Source: BJ22 sp021298375 (GTDB lineage Bacteria > Planctomycetota > Planctomycetia > Pirellulales > Pirellulaceae). Taken from it: a stretch of 64,000 bases of DNA. The translations under genes were made by a program, and so were the position numbers. The stretch is from positions 12,042 to 76,041 of the forward strand of contig JBKDOL010000127.1 in NCBI GenBank assembly GCA_046343015.1, written 5' to 3'. Each line of letters starts with the position of its first letter. Positions within the stretch are counted from its first letter, which is position 1. Below are positions 43,615-53,343 of this stretch, piece after piece. The notes under the pieces were generated by a model that saw nothing but the letters and a program-made list of their open reading frames with translations, had not been told where the DNA came from and ran no database searches.

Positions 43615-43794
43615 GAAGGCGGGGACCTGCGCTGGACCGCTGCTCTCAAAGGCCTCTCCCATTGTGGGGTAAAAACACGGCTACTCAAGAGAATCGCCCT
43701 GAATTCCCCGCCGAATTATGGCAAAATACCTCCGGCAAATTGCCCAGCTTATTCTCGGCCGACGCTTACCGGCTGCCTTGTGAAGGAATCCTCA

Positions 43795-45537
43795 ATGAGT
43801 CTGTTGGTGTTTGTTGTCGGTTCGGCAATCGTCCTCGCCACCGCCTACTGGATTTATGGTTCATTGCTGAGCCGCCTGCTCCAATTGGATGATCGCCGGC
43901 CCACGCCGGCCGTTGCCTGCCGGGATGATGTCGATTTTGAGCCGACCGCGGCCTCCTTTTTGATGGGCCAGCATTTTTCGGCAATTGCCGCGGCTGGTCC
44001 GATCGTGGGCCCGATCCTGGCCGGGCTCGCCTTCGGCTGGTTGCCTGCCCTGATCTGGATTCTGCTCGGCAGCATCCTGATCGGCGGCGTGCATGACATG
44101 ACCAGTCTGGTGGCCAGCATTCGCCATCGCGCCCGCTCGATCACGGAAGTCGTGCACGACCATGTCAGCCGTCGAGCCTATCTGCTGTTTCTCGCCTTTG
44201 TCTGGATCGCGCTGGTTTACATCATCGTCGCCTTCACGGATATCACGGCTCGCTCGTTCGTCGGCGTGCAGCGACTGGAAGATGGTCAGCAAGTGCTTGG
44301 TGCGGGGATCGCCATGAGTTCCCTGCTGTACCTGCTGTTGCCAGTGCTGATGGGCCTGGCAATGAAGCACCTCAAGCTTGGCTTGCTGCCGGCGACTCTG
44401 ATCTTTGTCCCTTTGGTCGGAGTCGCGATTTGGGCCGGACAAAAGTTCCCGCTCGATTTGGCAGGCTGGTTTTCGCTCAGCGAGGGAACGACCGTCAAAC
44501 TCTGGTGCACGCTGCTGCTGCTTTATTGTCTGGTCGCGGCTGTCGTTCCCGTCTGGCTCTTGCTCCAGCCGCGCGGTTATCTCGGCGGCTTCTTTTTGTA
44601 CGCGGCTCTGCTGGGCGGAGCGCTGGGGCTGAGCTTGGGAAATCACACCGTCCAGTACCCGGCCTTCATTGCCTGGACCAATTCCAAGGGCGAACAGCTG
44701 TTCCCCTTTTTGTTTATCACCATTGCCTGCGGTGCCTGCTCTGGGTTTCACTCGCTGATCAGTTCCGGAACGACTTCCAAGCAACTGGCCAGAGAGTCGG
44801 ATGCGCGGCCGATCGGCTATGGCACGATGCTGCTGGAGGCGATGGTCGCCATCGTCTCGCTCTGTTGTGTCATGATGTTTGCCCAAGGCGCTCCGGAAGT
44901 CAGCGGCAAACCACCCAATCTGATTTATGCGATGGGCCTGGGAAACTTTCTCAAGACGATCGGCGTCCCGGTCGAGCTGGCAGTCTCGTTTGCTTTGCTG
45001 GCATTTACGACCTTTGTCTACGATACGCTCGATGTGTGCACCCGCTTGGGCCGTTTTATCATCGAGGAACTGACAGGGCTCAAGGGATCCGCTGGCCGTT
45101 GGCTCGGGACCGCATTGACCGCAGGCGTCCCGCTCTTTTTTCTCTGGACTGCCGGAACGGATGCCGCTGGCAAGCCGGTGGAAATCTGGAAAGTATTCTG
45201 GTCGTTGTTCGGGGCCAGCAATCAGCTGCTTGCCGCGCTCGCTCTGCTGGGTGTTACCGTTTGGCTCTGGCGAACCCGTCGGGCTGCCTGGGTCTGGCTG
45301 GTTACCGGATTGCCGACACTTTGGATGTACACCATGAGCATTTGGGCCTTGGTGGCAATGATCCTTCCCAAATTTCGGGTGGAGGAACAGTGGGTGCTGC
45401 CGCGTGAAATGGTTCCCTGGGTCGGTGTCGCCCTGATTCTCCTCGCCGCAATGATGTTGGTGGAGGCACTGCGGGCGATGTTCGGCAAGGGTCCGGCCGC
45501 TCCTCCCGAAAAGCCGACTGCGGCCCTCGCCGCCTAG
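43795..45537 (+). CDS. cstA: Carbon starvation protein CstA (peptide/pyruvate transporter family)
   Basis: 580 residues, about 15 transmembrane segments. The core AAAGPIVGPILAGLAFGWLP, GSILIGGVHDMTSL and FGASNQLLAALAL are typical of CstA. The start ATG 43795 has AAGGA about 8 nt upstream; the protein is about 120 residues shorter than E. coli CstA, matching the shorter CstA class. Family members import peptides or pyruvate under carbon limitation. Confidence 0.93.
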   Translation: MSLLVFVVGSAIVLATAYWIYGSLLSRLLQLDDRRPTPAVACRDDVDFEPTAASFLMGQHFSAIAAAGPIVGPILAGLAFGWLPALIWILLGSILIGGVHDMTSLVASIRHRARSITEVVHDHVSRRAYLLFLAFVWIALVYIIVAFTDITARSFVGVQRLEDGQQVLGAGIAMSSLLYLLLPVLMGLAMKHLKLGLLPATLIFVPLVGVAIWAGQKFPLDLAGWFSLSEGTTVKLWCTLLLLYCLVAAVVPVWLLLQPRGYLGGFFLYAALLGGALGLSLGNHTVQYPAFIAWTNSKGEQLFPFLFITIACGACSGFHSLISSGTTSKQLARESDARPIGYGTMLLEAMVAIVSLCCVMMFAQGAPEVSGKPPNLIYAMGLGNFLKTIGVPVELAVSFALLAFTTFVYDTLDVCTRLGRFIIEELTGLKGSAGRWLGTALTAGVPLFFLWTAGTDAAGKPVEIWKVFWSLFGASNQLLAALALLGVTVWLWRTRRAAWVWLVTGLPTLWMYTMSIWALVAMILPKFRVEEQWVLPREMVPWVGVALILLAAMMLVEALRAMFGKGPAAPPEKPTAALAA

Positions 45538-45581
45538 GCAACCAAGCAGCATCTTCCCAGCCGCAATCGGAGGCTCCGTCA

Positions 45582-46568
45582 ATGTTTGTTCCTGCCAATG
45601 CTTACCGACGCTGCGGCATCTTGCTCAGTGGGCTGCTCGCATTCTGGCCAGCTCACGTCTGGCTTGCGGCTCAGGAGCGGGCTCAGGAGCGGGGTTCGGT
45701 GAGTGGACCGGCAGTCGTCGTCCTGGGGATCGCCCAGGATGGAGGCTATCCCCAGCTTGGTTGTCGTCGAGCTTGCTGCGAACGGGCATGGAGCGATCCG
45801 ACCGCGCCGCGGGATGTCGTCAGTCTCGGGGTTGTGGATCCAAGCACCGGCGAACGCTGGTTATTTGAATGCACTCCCGATATACGCCGGCAACTGCACG
45901 CCCTCGATCAGGCTCAACCAGCGAACGAGGCGCCGGGTCTGCGAGGCGTGTTTCTCACGCATGCGCACATCGGCCACTACTCTGGCTTGCTGCAGTTCGG
46001 CCGCGAGGTTCTTGGCGCCCAGCAAGTTCCAGTGCACGTGATGCCCCGGTTCGCCGAATTTCTCCGCAGCGAGGCTCCCTGGAGTCAGCTTGTCCAACTC
46101 AAAAATGTCGAGCTTGCGCCGCTGGTCGCCGATCGGACCCTGAAGCTGAATGAGCACCTGACCGTAACGCCCGTCCTGGTGCCCCACCGGGACGAGTTTT
46201 CGGAAACGGTCGCCTTTCGAATTGAAGGACCGCACCGCAAGGTTCTGTTCCTCCCCGATATCGACAAGTGGGAGCGTTGGGAGCGGACGATTGAAAAGGA
46301 GTTGGCCGTGGTGGATATCGCCTATCTCGACGCCACCTTTTTTGACGGGTCTGAGTTGCCGGGCCGGGACATGCGGGAGATCCCCCACCCCTTTGTCGTC
46401 GAGTCGTTGCAGCGATTTGCGCGGCTTAGTCCCGAAGAGAGGGCAAAGATTCGCTTGATCCACTTCAATCACACCAATCCGCTGCTGGACCCCAAGTCCG
46501 CTGCAACCCGTCAGGTCCAGTCAGCCGGGCTGAGAATCGCCGAACAGGGGGAACGAGTCGAACTGTAA
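45582..46568 (+). CDS. PqqB-like metallo-beta-lactamase-fold hydrolase
   Basis: 328 residues. A signal peptide (GILLSGLLAFWPAHVWLAAQ) with a 12-bp DNA repeat coding QERAQERG, then the PqqB-like start VVVLGIAQDGGYPQLGC, metal-binding THAHIGHYSGL, PHRDEFSETVAF, FLPDIDKWERW and HFNHTNPLLD. The HxHxGH variant (Gly for Asp) is typical of the PqqB subfamily. PqqB is implicated in PQQ biosynthesis, but no other pqq genes are here, so a different hydrolase role is more likely. It follows cstA by 44 bp. Confidence 0.85.
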   Translation: MFVPANAYRRCGILLSGLLAFWPAHVWLAAQERAQERGSVSGPAVVVLGIAQDGGYPQLGCRRACCERAWSDPTAPRDVVSLGVVDPSTGERWLFECTPDIRRQLHALDQAQPANEAPGLRGVFLTHAHIGHYSGLLQFGREVLGAQQVPVHVMPRFAEFLRSEAPWSQLVQLKNVELAPLVADRTLKLNEHLTVTPVLVPHRDEFSETVAFRIEGPHRKVLFLPDIDKWERWERTIEKELAVVDIAYLDATFFDGSELPGRDMREIPHPFVVESLQRFARLSPEERAKIRLIHFNHTNPLLDPKSAATRQVQSAGLRIAEQGERVEL

Positions 46569-46590
46569 ACTCGATGTCCACGGGATTAAG

Positions 46591-47679
46591 ATGCAGAGCG
46601 GAATATTTCGAATCGTTTGCGGAGCATGTGCTTTGTCTATCCAGATCGCGTTCTTCAGGTGGCTGGCGATCGGCCTGCTGCTGGCAAGTAACTCCGCCGC
46701 CCAAGCCCAGGCACCCGTCTCGCCACCGGTGATGTTGGTGCCGCTCGAGTCGCCCGCTTTGCCTAATGCCTTGCAGCTCAATTCGCGACTGATAAGCGGT
46801 GGCCAGCCAGACGGGGAGGCCGCCTTTGCCGAACTCCGCCGGCTGGGCGTGCGGACGGTCATTAGTGTTGATGGGGCAAGGCCCGATGTGGCCGCCGCGG
46901 AGAAGCATGGTCTCCGCTACGTGCATCTGCCGCATGGCTACGATGGGATCTCGGCCGAGCGGGCCGCCGAGCTGGCCAAGGCCGTCCGTGATCTACCCGG
47001 CCCCATCTACCTGCACTGCCATCACGGCAAACACCGCAGCCCGGCTGCCGCGGCGACTGCCTGTCGAGCCCTCGGCTGGCTCGACGAGCCCCAAGCTGAG
47101 CGGGTTTTGCAACAAGCAGGCACCAGCCCGCATTACCTTGGCCTGTTTGCCTCTGTCCGCGAAACCTCTCCGCTCGACCCGAATGACTTGGACAAGCTTC
47201 AAGTCGAATTTCGTTCTACAGTTCCCTTGCCTGAGGTCGCCGAGGCGATGGTCGCAATCGAACTTCACTTTGATCGCCTCGAACAGCTTGCAGCGAATCG
47301 CTGGTTGCCACTCCCCAAGCATCCCGATCTCAAGCCTGCACATGAAGCACTTCTTTTGCGCGAGCAGTATGCCGAACTGCTCCGAACCGGTACGGTCCAA
47401 GCGGAACCACTCGCGTATCAGGAACACATGCGCGAAGGGGAGCGACTGGCCCGGGAGTTGGAAACGCTGCTCGCCACACCTCCCAGCGAGAGAGCTGATC
47501 AATCGCTGGCGGAGAAGCTCAAGGCACTCAAAGTCAACTGCAATGGTTGTCATCGCCAGTATCGGGACCAGCCTGCGTCCACCCGCGAGGCAAATGAACA
47601 GCGTGGTCCGAGCGGGGTCGCTCCGGCGGTCGAATCGCGCGAAAAAGATCGCTCAAAACCGCCCTCTTTTGGCTCCTGA
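46591..47679 (+). CDS. Exported tyrosine-phosphatase-like domain fused to a cytochrome c domain
   Basis: 362 residues. Signal peptide (about 20-40, ending AAQAQ). Residues about 60-190 form a cysteine-dependent phosphatase fold: LISGGQPDGEAAFAELRRLG, VRTVISVDGARP, and the P-loop HCHHGKHRS with Cys143 and Arg149 in C-x5-R spacing. Residues about 215-330 are helical and end with a heme-binding CNGCH (Cys317, Cys320, His321) as in class II cytochromes. Both parts would be periplasmic. The second half resembles the cytochrome at 34171. Substrate unknown. It starts 22 bp after the MBL gene. Confidence 0.85.
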   Translation: MQSGIFRIVCGACALSIQIAFFRWLAIGLLLASNSAAQAQAPVSPPVMLVPLESPALPNALQLNSRLISGGQPDGEAAFAELRRLGVRTVISVDGARPDVAAAEKHGLRYVHLPHGYDGISAERAAELAKAVRDLPGPIYLHCHHGKHRSPAAAATACRALGWLDEPQAERVLQQAGTSPHYLGLFASVRETSPLDPNDLDKLQVEFRSTVPLPEVAEAMVAIELHFDRLEQLAANRWLPLPKHPDLKPAHEALLLREQYAELLRTGTVQAEPLAYQEHMREGERLARELETLLATPPSERADQSLAEKLKALKVNCNGCHRQYRDQPASTREANEQRGPSGVAPAVESREKDRSKPPSFGS

Positions 47680-47905
47680 CGCCGCGATTTTTTCCCCGGC
47701 CTGCACGGGCCGGATTCACGAGCTATTCTTGTTGGTTCACGGTGGTTACGGGGCCGTGCGACAACTGGTCTGGTTGCCCCTCATCCCGAGCCAATTAAAG
47801 TGGAGGGGCCATCGCCGGGCTGGTAGTCGCTCGCAATTCGCGCCTCCCCGCTCACTGCTGGCAGAACCACATCCTTCTGGACGAAAGAAAATCTCAGAGG
47901 TCATC

Positions 47906-50900
47906 ATGATGTTCACCCGTTTGACTGCAGCCGTCTTCAGCCTGCTGCTGATTGCCGCTCCTGTCTGGTCCCAGGACTCCGACGAACCCCAAGATAAGCA
48001 ACCGGGTGTCAACTCGGACCTGGTTTCGGCCTTGCGCTTTCGCAATATTGGCCCAGCCTTCATGTCCGGCCGCATCGGAGACCTGGCGATCGATCCGTAC
48101 GACCGCAGCACCTGGTATGTCGTGGCCGCCTCCGGCGGCGTTTGGAAAACGACCAACGCCGGGGTCACCTTCCAGCCGATTTTTGAAAACTACGGCTCCT
48201 ATTCGATCGGCTGCGTCGCGCTCGATCCAAACGACCGCTTTACTGTCTGGATTGGCACCGGCGAGAACAACTCGCAGCGGAGCGTGGGCTACGGCGATGG
48301 CGTCTATAAGTCGACCGACGGCGGACAGAGCTTCACCAAGGTCGGACTGGAGAACAGCGAGCACATCGGCAAAATTGTGGTCCACCCCGTCGACAGCAAG
48401 ACGGTCTTTGTTGCGGCTCAAGGCCCGCTCTGGAAGGAAGGTGGCGATCGCGGCCTGTACAAGACAACTGACGGCGGCAAGACTTGGGCCCAAGTGCTCA
48501 AGATCAGCGAAAATACCGGAATCAACGAAGTTCACCTCGACCCGCTCAACCCCGAGATCATGTATGCGACCAGCTATCAGCGTCGTCGGCACCAGTGGGT
48601 GCTGATTGACGGTGGACCTGAATCGACGATCTACAAGTCGACAGATGGTGGAGCAACCTGGCGGAAGATCAACCGCGGTTTGCCCGGCGGCGACCTCGGA
48701 CGGATCGGTTTGGCGGTGTCACCTGTGAACCCCGAAGTTGTCTACGCAATCGTAGAGGCGACTGCCGGACAGAGCGGCTTTTATCGCAGTACCAACCGCG
48801 GCGAATCCTGGCAGCGAATGAGCGACCACGTTTCGGACAGCCCGCAATATTACCAGGAGATCGTCGCCTGCCCTCACAAGCTCGACCGGGTCTATTCACT
48901 GAACACCAACTTGATGGTGACGGAGGATGGCGGCGCGACATTTGTCCCGCTGGGTGAGACCGACAAGCATGTTGACAATCACGCGATTGTGGTCGATCCC
49001 AACGACGAAAATCATCTGTTGATTGGCTGTGATGGCGGGCTCTATGAAACTTGGGACCGCGGCCGGACCTACGACTACAAGGCCAATCTGCCGCTGACCC
49101 AGTTCTATCGTGTGGCCGTCTCGCGGGAAAAACCCTTCTACTACGTCTATGGCGGAACCCAGGACAATGCCACTCAAGGTGGCCCCTCTCGGACCAACAA
49201 TGTTCACGGTATCCGCAACAGCGACTGGTTCGTCACGGTCTTCGGTGACGGCTTTGACCCTGCAGTCGACCCGCTCGACCCCGACACAATTTACTCCCAG
49301 TGGCAACATGGCGGCCTGATTCGCTTTAACCGCAAGACGGGCGAAGCCGTTGACATCAAGCCCCAGGAGTCGGCCGCAGGCCCAGCTTTGAAATGGCATT
49401 GGGACAGCCCGCTGCTGATTTCGCCACACAACAACAAGCGGCTCTACTTCGGTTCGCAGATTCTCTTCCGCTCCGATGATCGGGGTGACAACTGGACAGC
49501 GATCAGCCCGGACTTGACCCGCCAAATCGACCGCAACAAACTCAAGGTGATGGGCCGCGTCTGGGGGCTCGATACGGTTGCCAAAAATAATTCGACCTCG
49601 CTGTATGGAGCGATTGTCGCAGTCGAAGAGTCGCCAGTCGTTGCCGGGTTAATCTACTGCGGCACCGATGACGGCCTCGTGCAAGTCAGCGAAGATGGTG
49701 GACAGAACTGGCGGAAGATCGAGAAGTTCGGCTCGCTGGACGTCCCGGAGTTTGCTTTTGTCAGCGACATCGAAGCGGACCTCTTTGATGCCAACACCGT
49801 TTACGTCTCGCTCAATAATCACAAGCGAGGAGACTTCCGGCCGTATATTCTCAAGTCCACCGACCGCGGCCTGAACTGGTCGCTGTTGACCAGCAATCTT
49901 CCGGAGCGGGGCACGGTTTACACGCTCAAGCAGGACCACGTGAACCCGAAACTGCTTTTCTGCGGCACGGAGTTCGGCTGTTTCTGCACCGTTGATGGCG
50001 GCGAAAAGTGGTTCCAGCTTCGCGGCGGGATGCCGACCATCCAGGTCCGCGAGATTGAGATCCAGCGGGATGAGAACGATCTTGTCCTGGCGACGTTCGG
50101 TCGCGGATTCATGATTCTCGACGACTACTCGCCCCTGCGAGAAGTAAATCCCGAATTGCTCGACAAGAATCACATGTTCCCCATCAAGAAGGGACAGATC
50201 TACCGACAGGTTGCTCCCATGGCTGGCGGTCCGCGGGCTTTCCAAGGATCAAACTTCTACACCGCTCCGAACCCGGAATTCGGCGTGACCTTCACCTACT
50301 ACCTGAAGGAATCTCTGAAAACCAAGAAATCGCAGCGCCAGGAAAATGATCGCAAGGCAGCCGCTGCGGGCAAGGACGTGTTTTATCCGAGCTGGGAAGA
50401 ACTCAAGGGCGAAGACCGCGAAGTTGCCCCCAGCGTTTGGCTGACCATTCGTGACGCAGCCGGCAAGATCGTCCGCAAGCTGCCCGGCAGCACCTCCAAA
50501 GGCATGACCCGCACCACTTGGGACTTCCGGCATGCCGCTTACGCGGCGGGCGGCGGCGGAGCCGGTCGCCGAGGTCGAGGCGGTGGCGGCGCGGGTGCCG
50601 TTGCCGTGCCCGGCAAATACACGGTAGAAGTCTCCAAACTGATCGAGGGCGAGCTGACCCAACTGATCCCGCCGACCGAGTTCGAGATTGAGCCTTTGGG
50701 CTTTGGCGACCTGACGGAGATCAACCGCCAGGAAATTCTCACCTTCTGCGAACAGGTGGCCAAGTTGGCCAATGCAGTCACTGCCGCGACCCAACTGGCC
50801 GGCGAGGCGGCTGATCAACTGGCAGCAACGGAACAGCTGACTCAGAACTCTCCACTGGTTGATCCGGCACTCTGGAAAGAGGTTCGGGCCATGCAAGTCC

Positions 50901-51199
50901 GATTGCTCGACCTCCAGGAGAAGTTCTCTGGTGACCCGACCCGTTCCAGCCGCAATGAAGACGCCATGCCGGGGATCAGCGGACGGCTTTCCAATGCCAT
51001 GTTTGGCGCAATGGGAAGCACGACCGGCCCCACCGGCACCCATCGCAAGCAATTTGAAATCGCCGGAGCCGAGTACGAACAGGCCGCCGTCGAGCTGCGA
51101 ACGCTGATCGAAACCGATCTCCCTGCCTTGCTGGGGAAACTGGATGCCGCCGGAGCTCCTTGGACTCCCGGCCGCAAACTCCCCGAATGGAAGCGTTAG
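47906..51199 (+). CDS. Large exported BNR/sortilin-type beta-propeller protein
   Basis: 1097 residues from ATG 47906 (MMFTRLTAAVFSLLLIAAPVW, signal peptide). About 650 residues consist of repeated BNR/VPS10-like blades: many copies of the pattern S-T-D-G-G-x-T/S-W (GVYKSTDGGQSF, LYKTTDGGKTW, IYKSTDGGATW, QVSEDGGQNW). A linker with VWLTIRDAAGKIVRKLPG (FlgD-like Ig segment) follows, then a glycine/arginine-rich stretch (GGGGAGRRGRGGG) and a helical C-terminus. It probably binds or degrades glycans or peptides outside the cell; the catalytic site is not identified. Confidence 0.88.
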   Translation: MMFTRLTAAVFSLLLIAAPVWSQDSDEPQDKQPGVNSDLVSALRFRNIGPAFMSGRIGDLAIDPYDRSTWYVVAASGGVWKTTNAGVTFQPIFENYGSYSIGCVALDPNDRFTVWIGTGENNSQRSVGYGDGVYKSTDGGQSFTKVGLENSEHIGKIVVHPVDSKTVFVAAQGPLWKEGGDRGLYKTTDGGKTWAQVLKISENTGINEVHLDPLNPEIMYATSYQRRRHQWVLIDGGPESTIYKSTDGGATWRKINRGLPGGDLGRIGLAVSPVNPEVVYAIVEATAGQSGFYRSTNRGESWQRMSDHVSDSPQYYQEIVACPHKLDRVYSLNTNLMVTEDGGATFVPLGETDKHVDNHAIVVDPNDENHLLIGCDGGLYETWDRGRTYDYKANLPLTQFYRVAVSREKPFYYVYGGTQDNATQGGPSRTNNVHGIRNSDWFVTVFGDGFDPAVDPLDPDTIYSQWQHGGLIRFNRKTGEAVDIKPQESAAGPALKWHWDSPLLISPHNNKRLYFGSQILFRSDDRGDNWTAISPDLTRQIDRNKLKVMGRVWGLDTVAKNNSTSLYGAIVAVEESPVVAGLIYCGTDDGLVQVSEDGGQNWRKIEKFGSLDVPEFAFVSDIEADLFDANTVYVSLNNHKRGDFRPYILKSTDRGLNWSLLTSNLPERGTVYTLKQDHVNPKLLFCGTEFGCFCTVDGGEKWFQLRGGMPTIQVREIEIQRDENDLVLATFGRGFMILDDYSPLREVNPELLDKNHMFPIKKGQIYRQVAPMAGGPRAFQGSNFYTAPNPEFGVTFTYYLKESLKTKKSQRQENDRKAAAAGKDVFYPSWEELKGEDREVAPSVWLTIRDAAGKIVRKLPGSTSKGMTRTTWDFRHAAYAAGGGGAGRRGRGGGGAGAVAVPGKYTVEVSKLIEGELTQLIPPTEFEIEPLGFGDLTEINRQEILTFCEQVAKLANAVTAATQLAGEAADQLAATEQLTQNSPLVDPALWKEVRAMQVRLLDLQEKFSGDPTRSSRNEDAMPGISGRLSNAMFGAMGSTTGPTGTHRKQFEIAGAEYEQAAVELRTLIETDLPALLGKLDAAGAPWTPGRKLPEWKR

Positions 51200-51341
51200 A
51201 AGCGCTGCTGCTCGCCAGTTGAGCGGAGCCTTGTTCGGCGCCGCGATGCGTTGGGCGGAACTGGAGTTGTCAACGAATGGGCGGTATCGGGAACCGTTGA
51301 AAAGACGCGTTTCCGGTACCGCTTTTTTTTCAGCCGTGCCG

Positions 51342-51659
51342 ATGCCCCAGTCGAGACCTGAACTGAGCAGCGGCCTGGAGCAGGGCGAGTTTCTAGGTTC
51401 GTACTGGCTCATGTCGGAGCTCGCGGAATTTTGCCGCCGTCACCGCGTCCCCTCCAAGGGAAACAAGGGCCCTGTCGGTGCGACGCTTGCCGAGGCCATC
51501 GCCTGCTATCGGCAATCCGGCTCCCGCCGGCCGGAAATCAAACCCCAGTTTGAATACAACCGACATGTCCGCGAATTTTATCGGGCTAATCCCGGGGCAA
51601 CCAAGCAGCAGATGCTCGACGCCTGGTGGAAGAAACGAGCTCGAAAGTCCGAACTATAG
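51342..51659 (+). CDS. SAP/DUF6434-type small protein
   Basis: 105 residues from ATG 51342. SYWLMSELAEFCRRHRVPSKGNKG is a SAP-like DNA-binding helix pair, and FEYNRHVREFYRANPGATKQQMLDAWWKKR matches the DUF6434 pattern. SAP domains bind DNA; the role here is unknown. A longer frame back to 51144 overlaps the preceding gene and is unlikely. Confidence 0.7.
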   Translation: MPQSRPELSSGLEQGEFLGSYWLMSELAEFCRRHRVPSKGNKGPVGATLAEAIACYRQSGSRRPEIKPQFEYNRHVREFYRANPGATKQQMLDAWWKKRARKSEL

Positions 51660-51859
51660 GTGGCAGCTGACAAATTGTCTCCAAAACTCAGGCATGAAAA
51701 TTGCACCCAGAAGCAAGGAAACGCGGAGAATTCCTCCCGGCTGTCCACAGATGGCTGTTAGGATGCTGCTCCGGGCGAGTGTTAACGGAACCAAGTCGTT
51801 CCGGTCGAAGTAATTGAAAGAGCGGTTTTCTGTTCCGGTTTTTGGGAGAGTGAAAGACG

Positions 51860-52588
51860 ATGTGGATGTACCTCTTGATGGTGTTGCTGCCGGGTTTGCT
51901 GCTTTCGGGTTGGGCCAGCATGCTGGTCAATTCCCGCTTCAAGCATTACTCGAACGTACCGACCACTCGCGGTTATACGGGCGCACAAGCCGCTCAGCGC
52001 TTGCTCGACGCAGCTGGCATCCACGATGTCAAAATTGTTCGCGTCAATGGCTTCCTTCATGACCACTACAACCCGGTCGACAAGACGCTCGCGTTGTCCC
52101 CGGAGGTTTACGATCGGACTTCCGTTGCCGCGATTGGCGTGGCGACTCATGAGGCCGGACACGCGATCCAACATGCGACTGGTTACTACCCGCTACAGCT
52201 TCGATCGCTGCTCGTTCCCGCCGTCCAGTTTGGCAGCCCGCTCTCCTGGTTCTTGATCATGTTTGGCTCGGCCTTGGCCGGCGGCGCCGGAGCTGCAGGC
52301 GGTATGTCGAGCGCCTTGGGGATGGTCGTACTGCTGTTTGGCATTCTCTGCTTCGGACTCGTGGTCCTGTTCCAGCTGGTCACGCTGCCGGTCGAATTCA
52401 ACGCCAGTAACCGGGCCAAGCAGTTAGTGCTGGAGGCGGGGATTATCGGCCACCAGGAACGCGAAGGGATGGATAAAGTTCTGAATGCGGCCGCACTGAC
52501 CTATGTCGCTGCGTTCGTGTCTTCGCTGCTGACACTGCTGTACTACCTCTGGGCCTCGGGCCTCTTGGGCAACTCCAGCAACGACTAA
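51860..52588 (+). CDS. YugP-type membrane zinc metallopeptidase
   Basis: 242 residues. N-terminal membrane helix, then the soluble peptidase with HDHYNPVDKTLALSPEVYDRTS and the zinc motif THEAGHAIQ (His97, Glu98, His101), then four hydrophobic segments and the family motif VTLPVEFNASNRAKQLL-like (VTLPVEFNASNRAKQLVLEA). This is the Zn_peptidase_2 / YugP family of membrane-embedded metallopeptidases, presumed to act in membrane protein quality control. Confidence 0.92.
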   Translation: MWMYLLMVLLPGLLLSGWASMLVNSRFKHYSNVPTTRGYTGAQAAQRLLDAAGIHDVKIVRVNGFLHDHYNPVDKTLALSPEVYDRTSVAAIGVATHEAGHAIQHATGYYPLQLRSLLVPAVQFGSPLSWFLIMFGSALAGGAGAAGGMSSALGMVVLLFGILCFGLVVLFQLVTLPVEFNASNRAKQLVLEAGIIGHQEREGMDKVLNAAALTYVAAFVSSLLTLLYYLWASGLLGNSSND

Positions 52589-52710
52589 TCGCCCGCGGCC
52601 AGTTGCGCTCAGCAAGACCCGGGGTTGCGCTCGCCCCGGCCACCGCCGGCCGCCTCCATCCGTTTTGTCGCTCGAACCATCCGGGACAACCTGAGTCAGG
52701 CTGCCGAGCG

Positions 52711-52774
52711 CCGTGTTATTCGGCCAGCCCCGTGTTATTCGGCCAGCCCCGTGGCACTCAGTCAGCCCCGTGGC
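52711..52774. repeat. 19-bp tandem repeat, 3.4 copies
   Basis: CCGTGTTATTCGGCCAGCC occurs at 52711-52729 and 52730-52748, with a diverged third copy at 52749-52767 and a partial fourth. It lies between the convergent YugP gene and the gene at 52786. Confidence 0.75.
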
Positions 52775-52785
52775 AACCGCCGACT

Positions 52786-53343
52786 TTAATCGAGCTGCAC
52801 CGCCATTTTCCACTCGATGGTTTTGGTCGGCTGCTGGAAAATGCGCGCTGGCTGGATGGCAAACAGTTCCTCGCGGAGCTGCTCGAACTCGCTCTCCGTT
52901 CCGAGTAGGCCCAGCCGCAATTGCTGGCCTGCGCGCGACAGTTTCAGTTCCCCCTCAGCCAGCGACCATTCCCAGCCGCTCGCCACCTCGATTTGCGTCC
53001 CCAGCCATTCCTCATTCCGCTTCCATTGCCGGCTGACTCGAGCCGCATATTCGCACCAGACGAGACCCGGTTCGCGCACGGAAAAGGAAGCTGACCAATG
53101 CGTTGTTCCGGCTGAGCCAACCGCGAGCACGACCGGGCCGGTTGGCAGAACTTGCTGATGCAGTTGCTGCAGCGGAGGAGCCGTGGGCCAGGCGTCGGCT
53201 TGGGCCCCGGCGCCGATTGCCAGCGCCGACTCCCCGCCCGCGCAGATCATCACGGCAAAACGATCCCCGGATTTCGGAAAGCGAAATTCCAGTTCCCCGG
53301 TTTTGATGGCGACTGCTTCAAGTTCTTGTTCGGCATTTTTCAT
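52786..53343 (-). CDS. Hypothetical protein
   Basis: 185 residues from ATG at 53341-53343 (a GTG at 53415 would add 24). No signal peptide or transmembrane segment. It contains LEFRFPKSGDRFAVMICAGG and a tryptophan-rich middle (THWSASFSVREPGLVWCEYAAR, NEEWLGTQIEVASGWEWSLA). The even mix of hydrophobic and charged residues suggests a folded cytosolic protein. No family is recognised. Confidence 0.6.
   Translation of the reverse strand: MKNAEQELEAVAIKTGELEFRFPKSGDRFAVMICAGGESALAIGAGAQADAWPTAPPLQQLHQQVLPTGPVVLAVGSAGTTHWSASFSVREPGLVWCEYAARVSRQWKRNEEWLGTQIEVASGWEWSLAEGELKLSRAGQQLRLGLLGTESEFEQLREELFAIQPARIFQQPTKTIEWKMAVQLD

Noticed and set aside
43861..45582. 573-residue minus-strand open frame opposite cstA
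   Set aside because: Charged, Gln-rich low-complexity sequence with no domain; cstA on the plus strand has clear transmembrane motifs.
46799..47905. A very long open frame running into the beta-propeller gene from 46799
   Set aside because: The first 1.1 kb is a different frame over the phosphatase-cytochrome gene. The signal peptide and domain start at 47906 show the real start.
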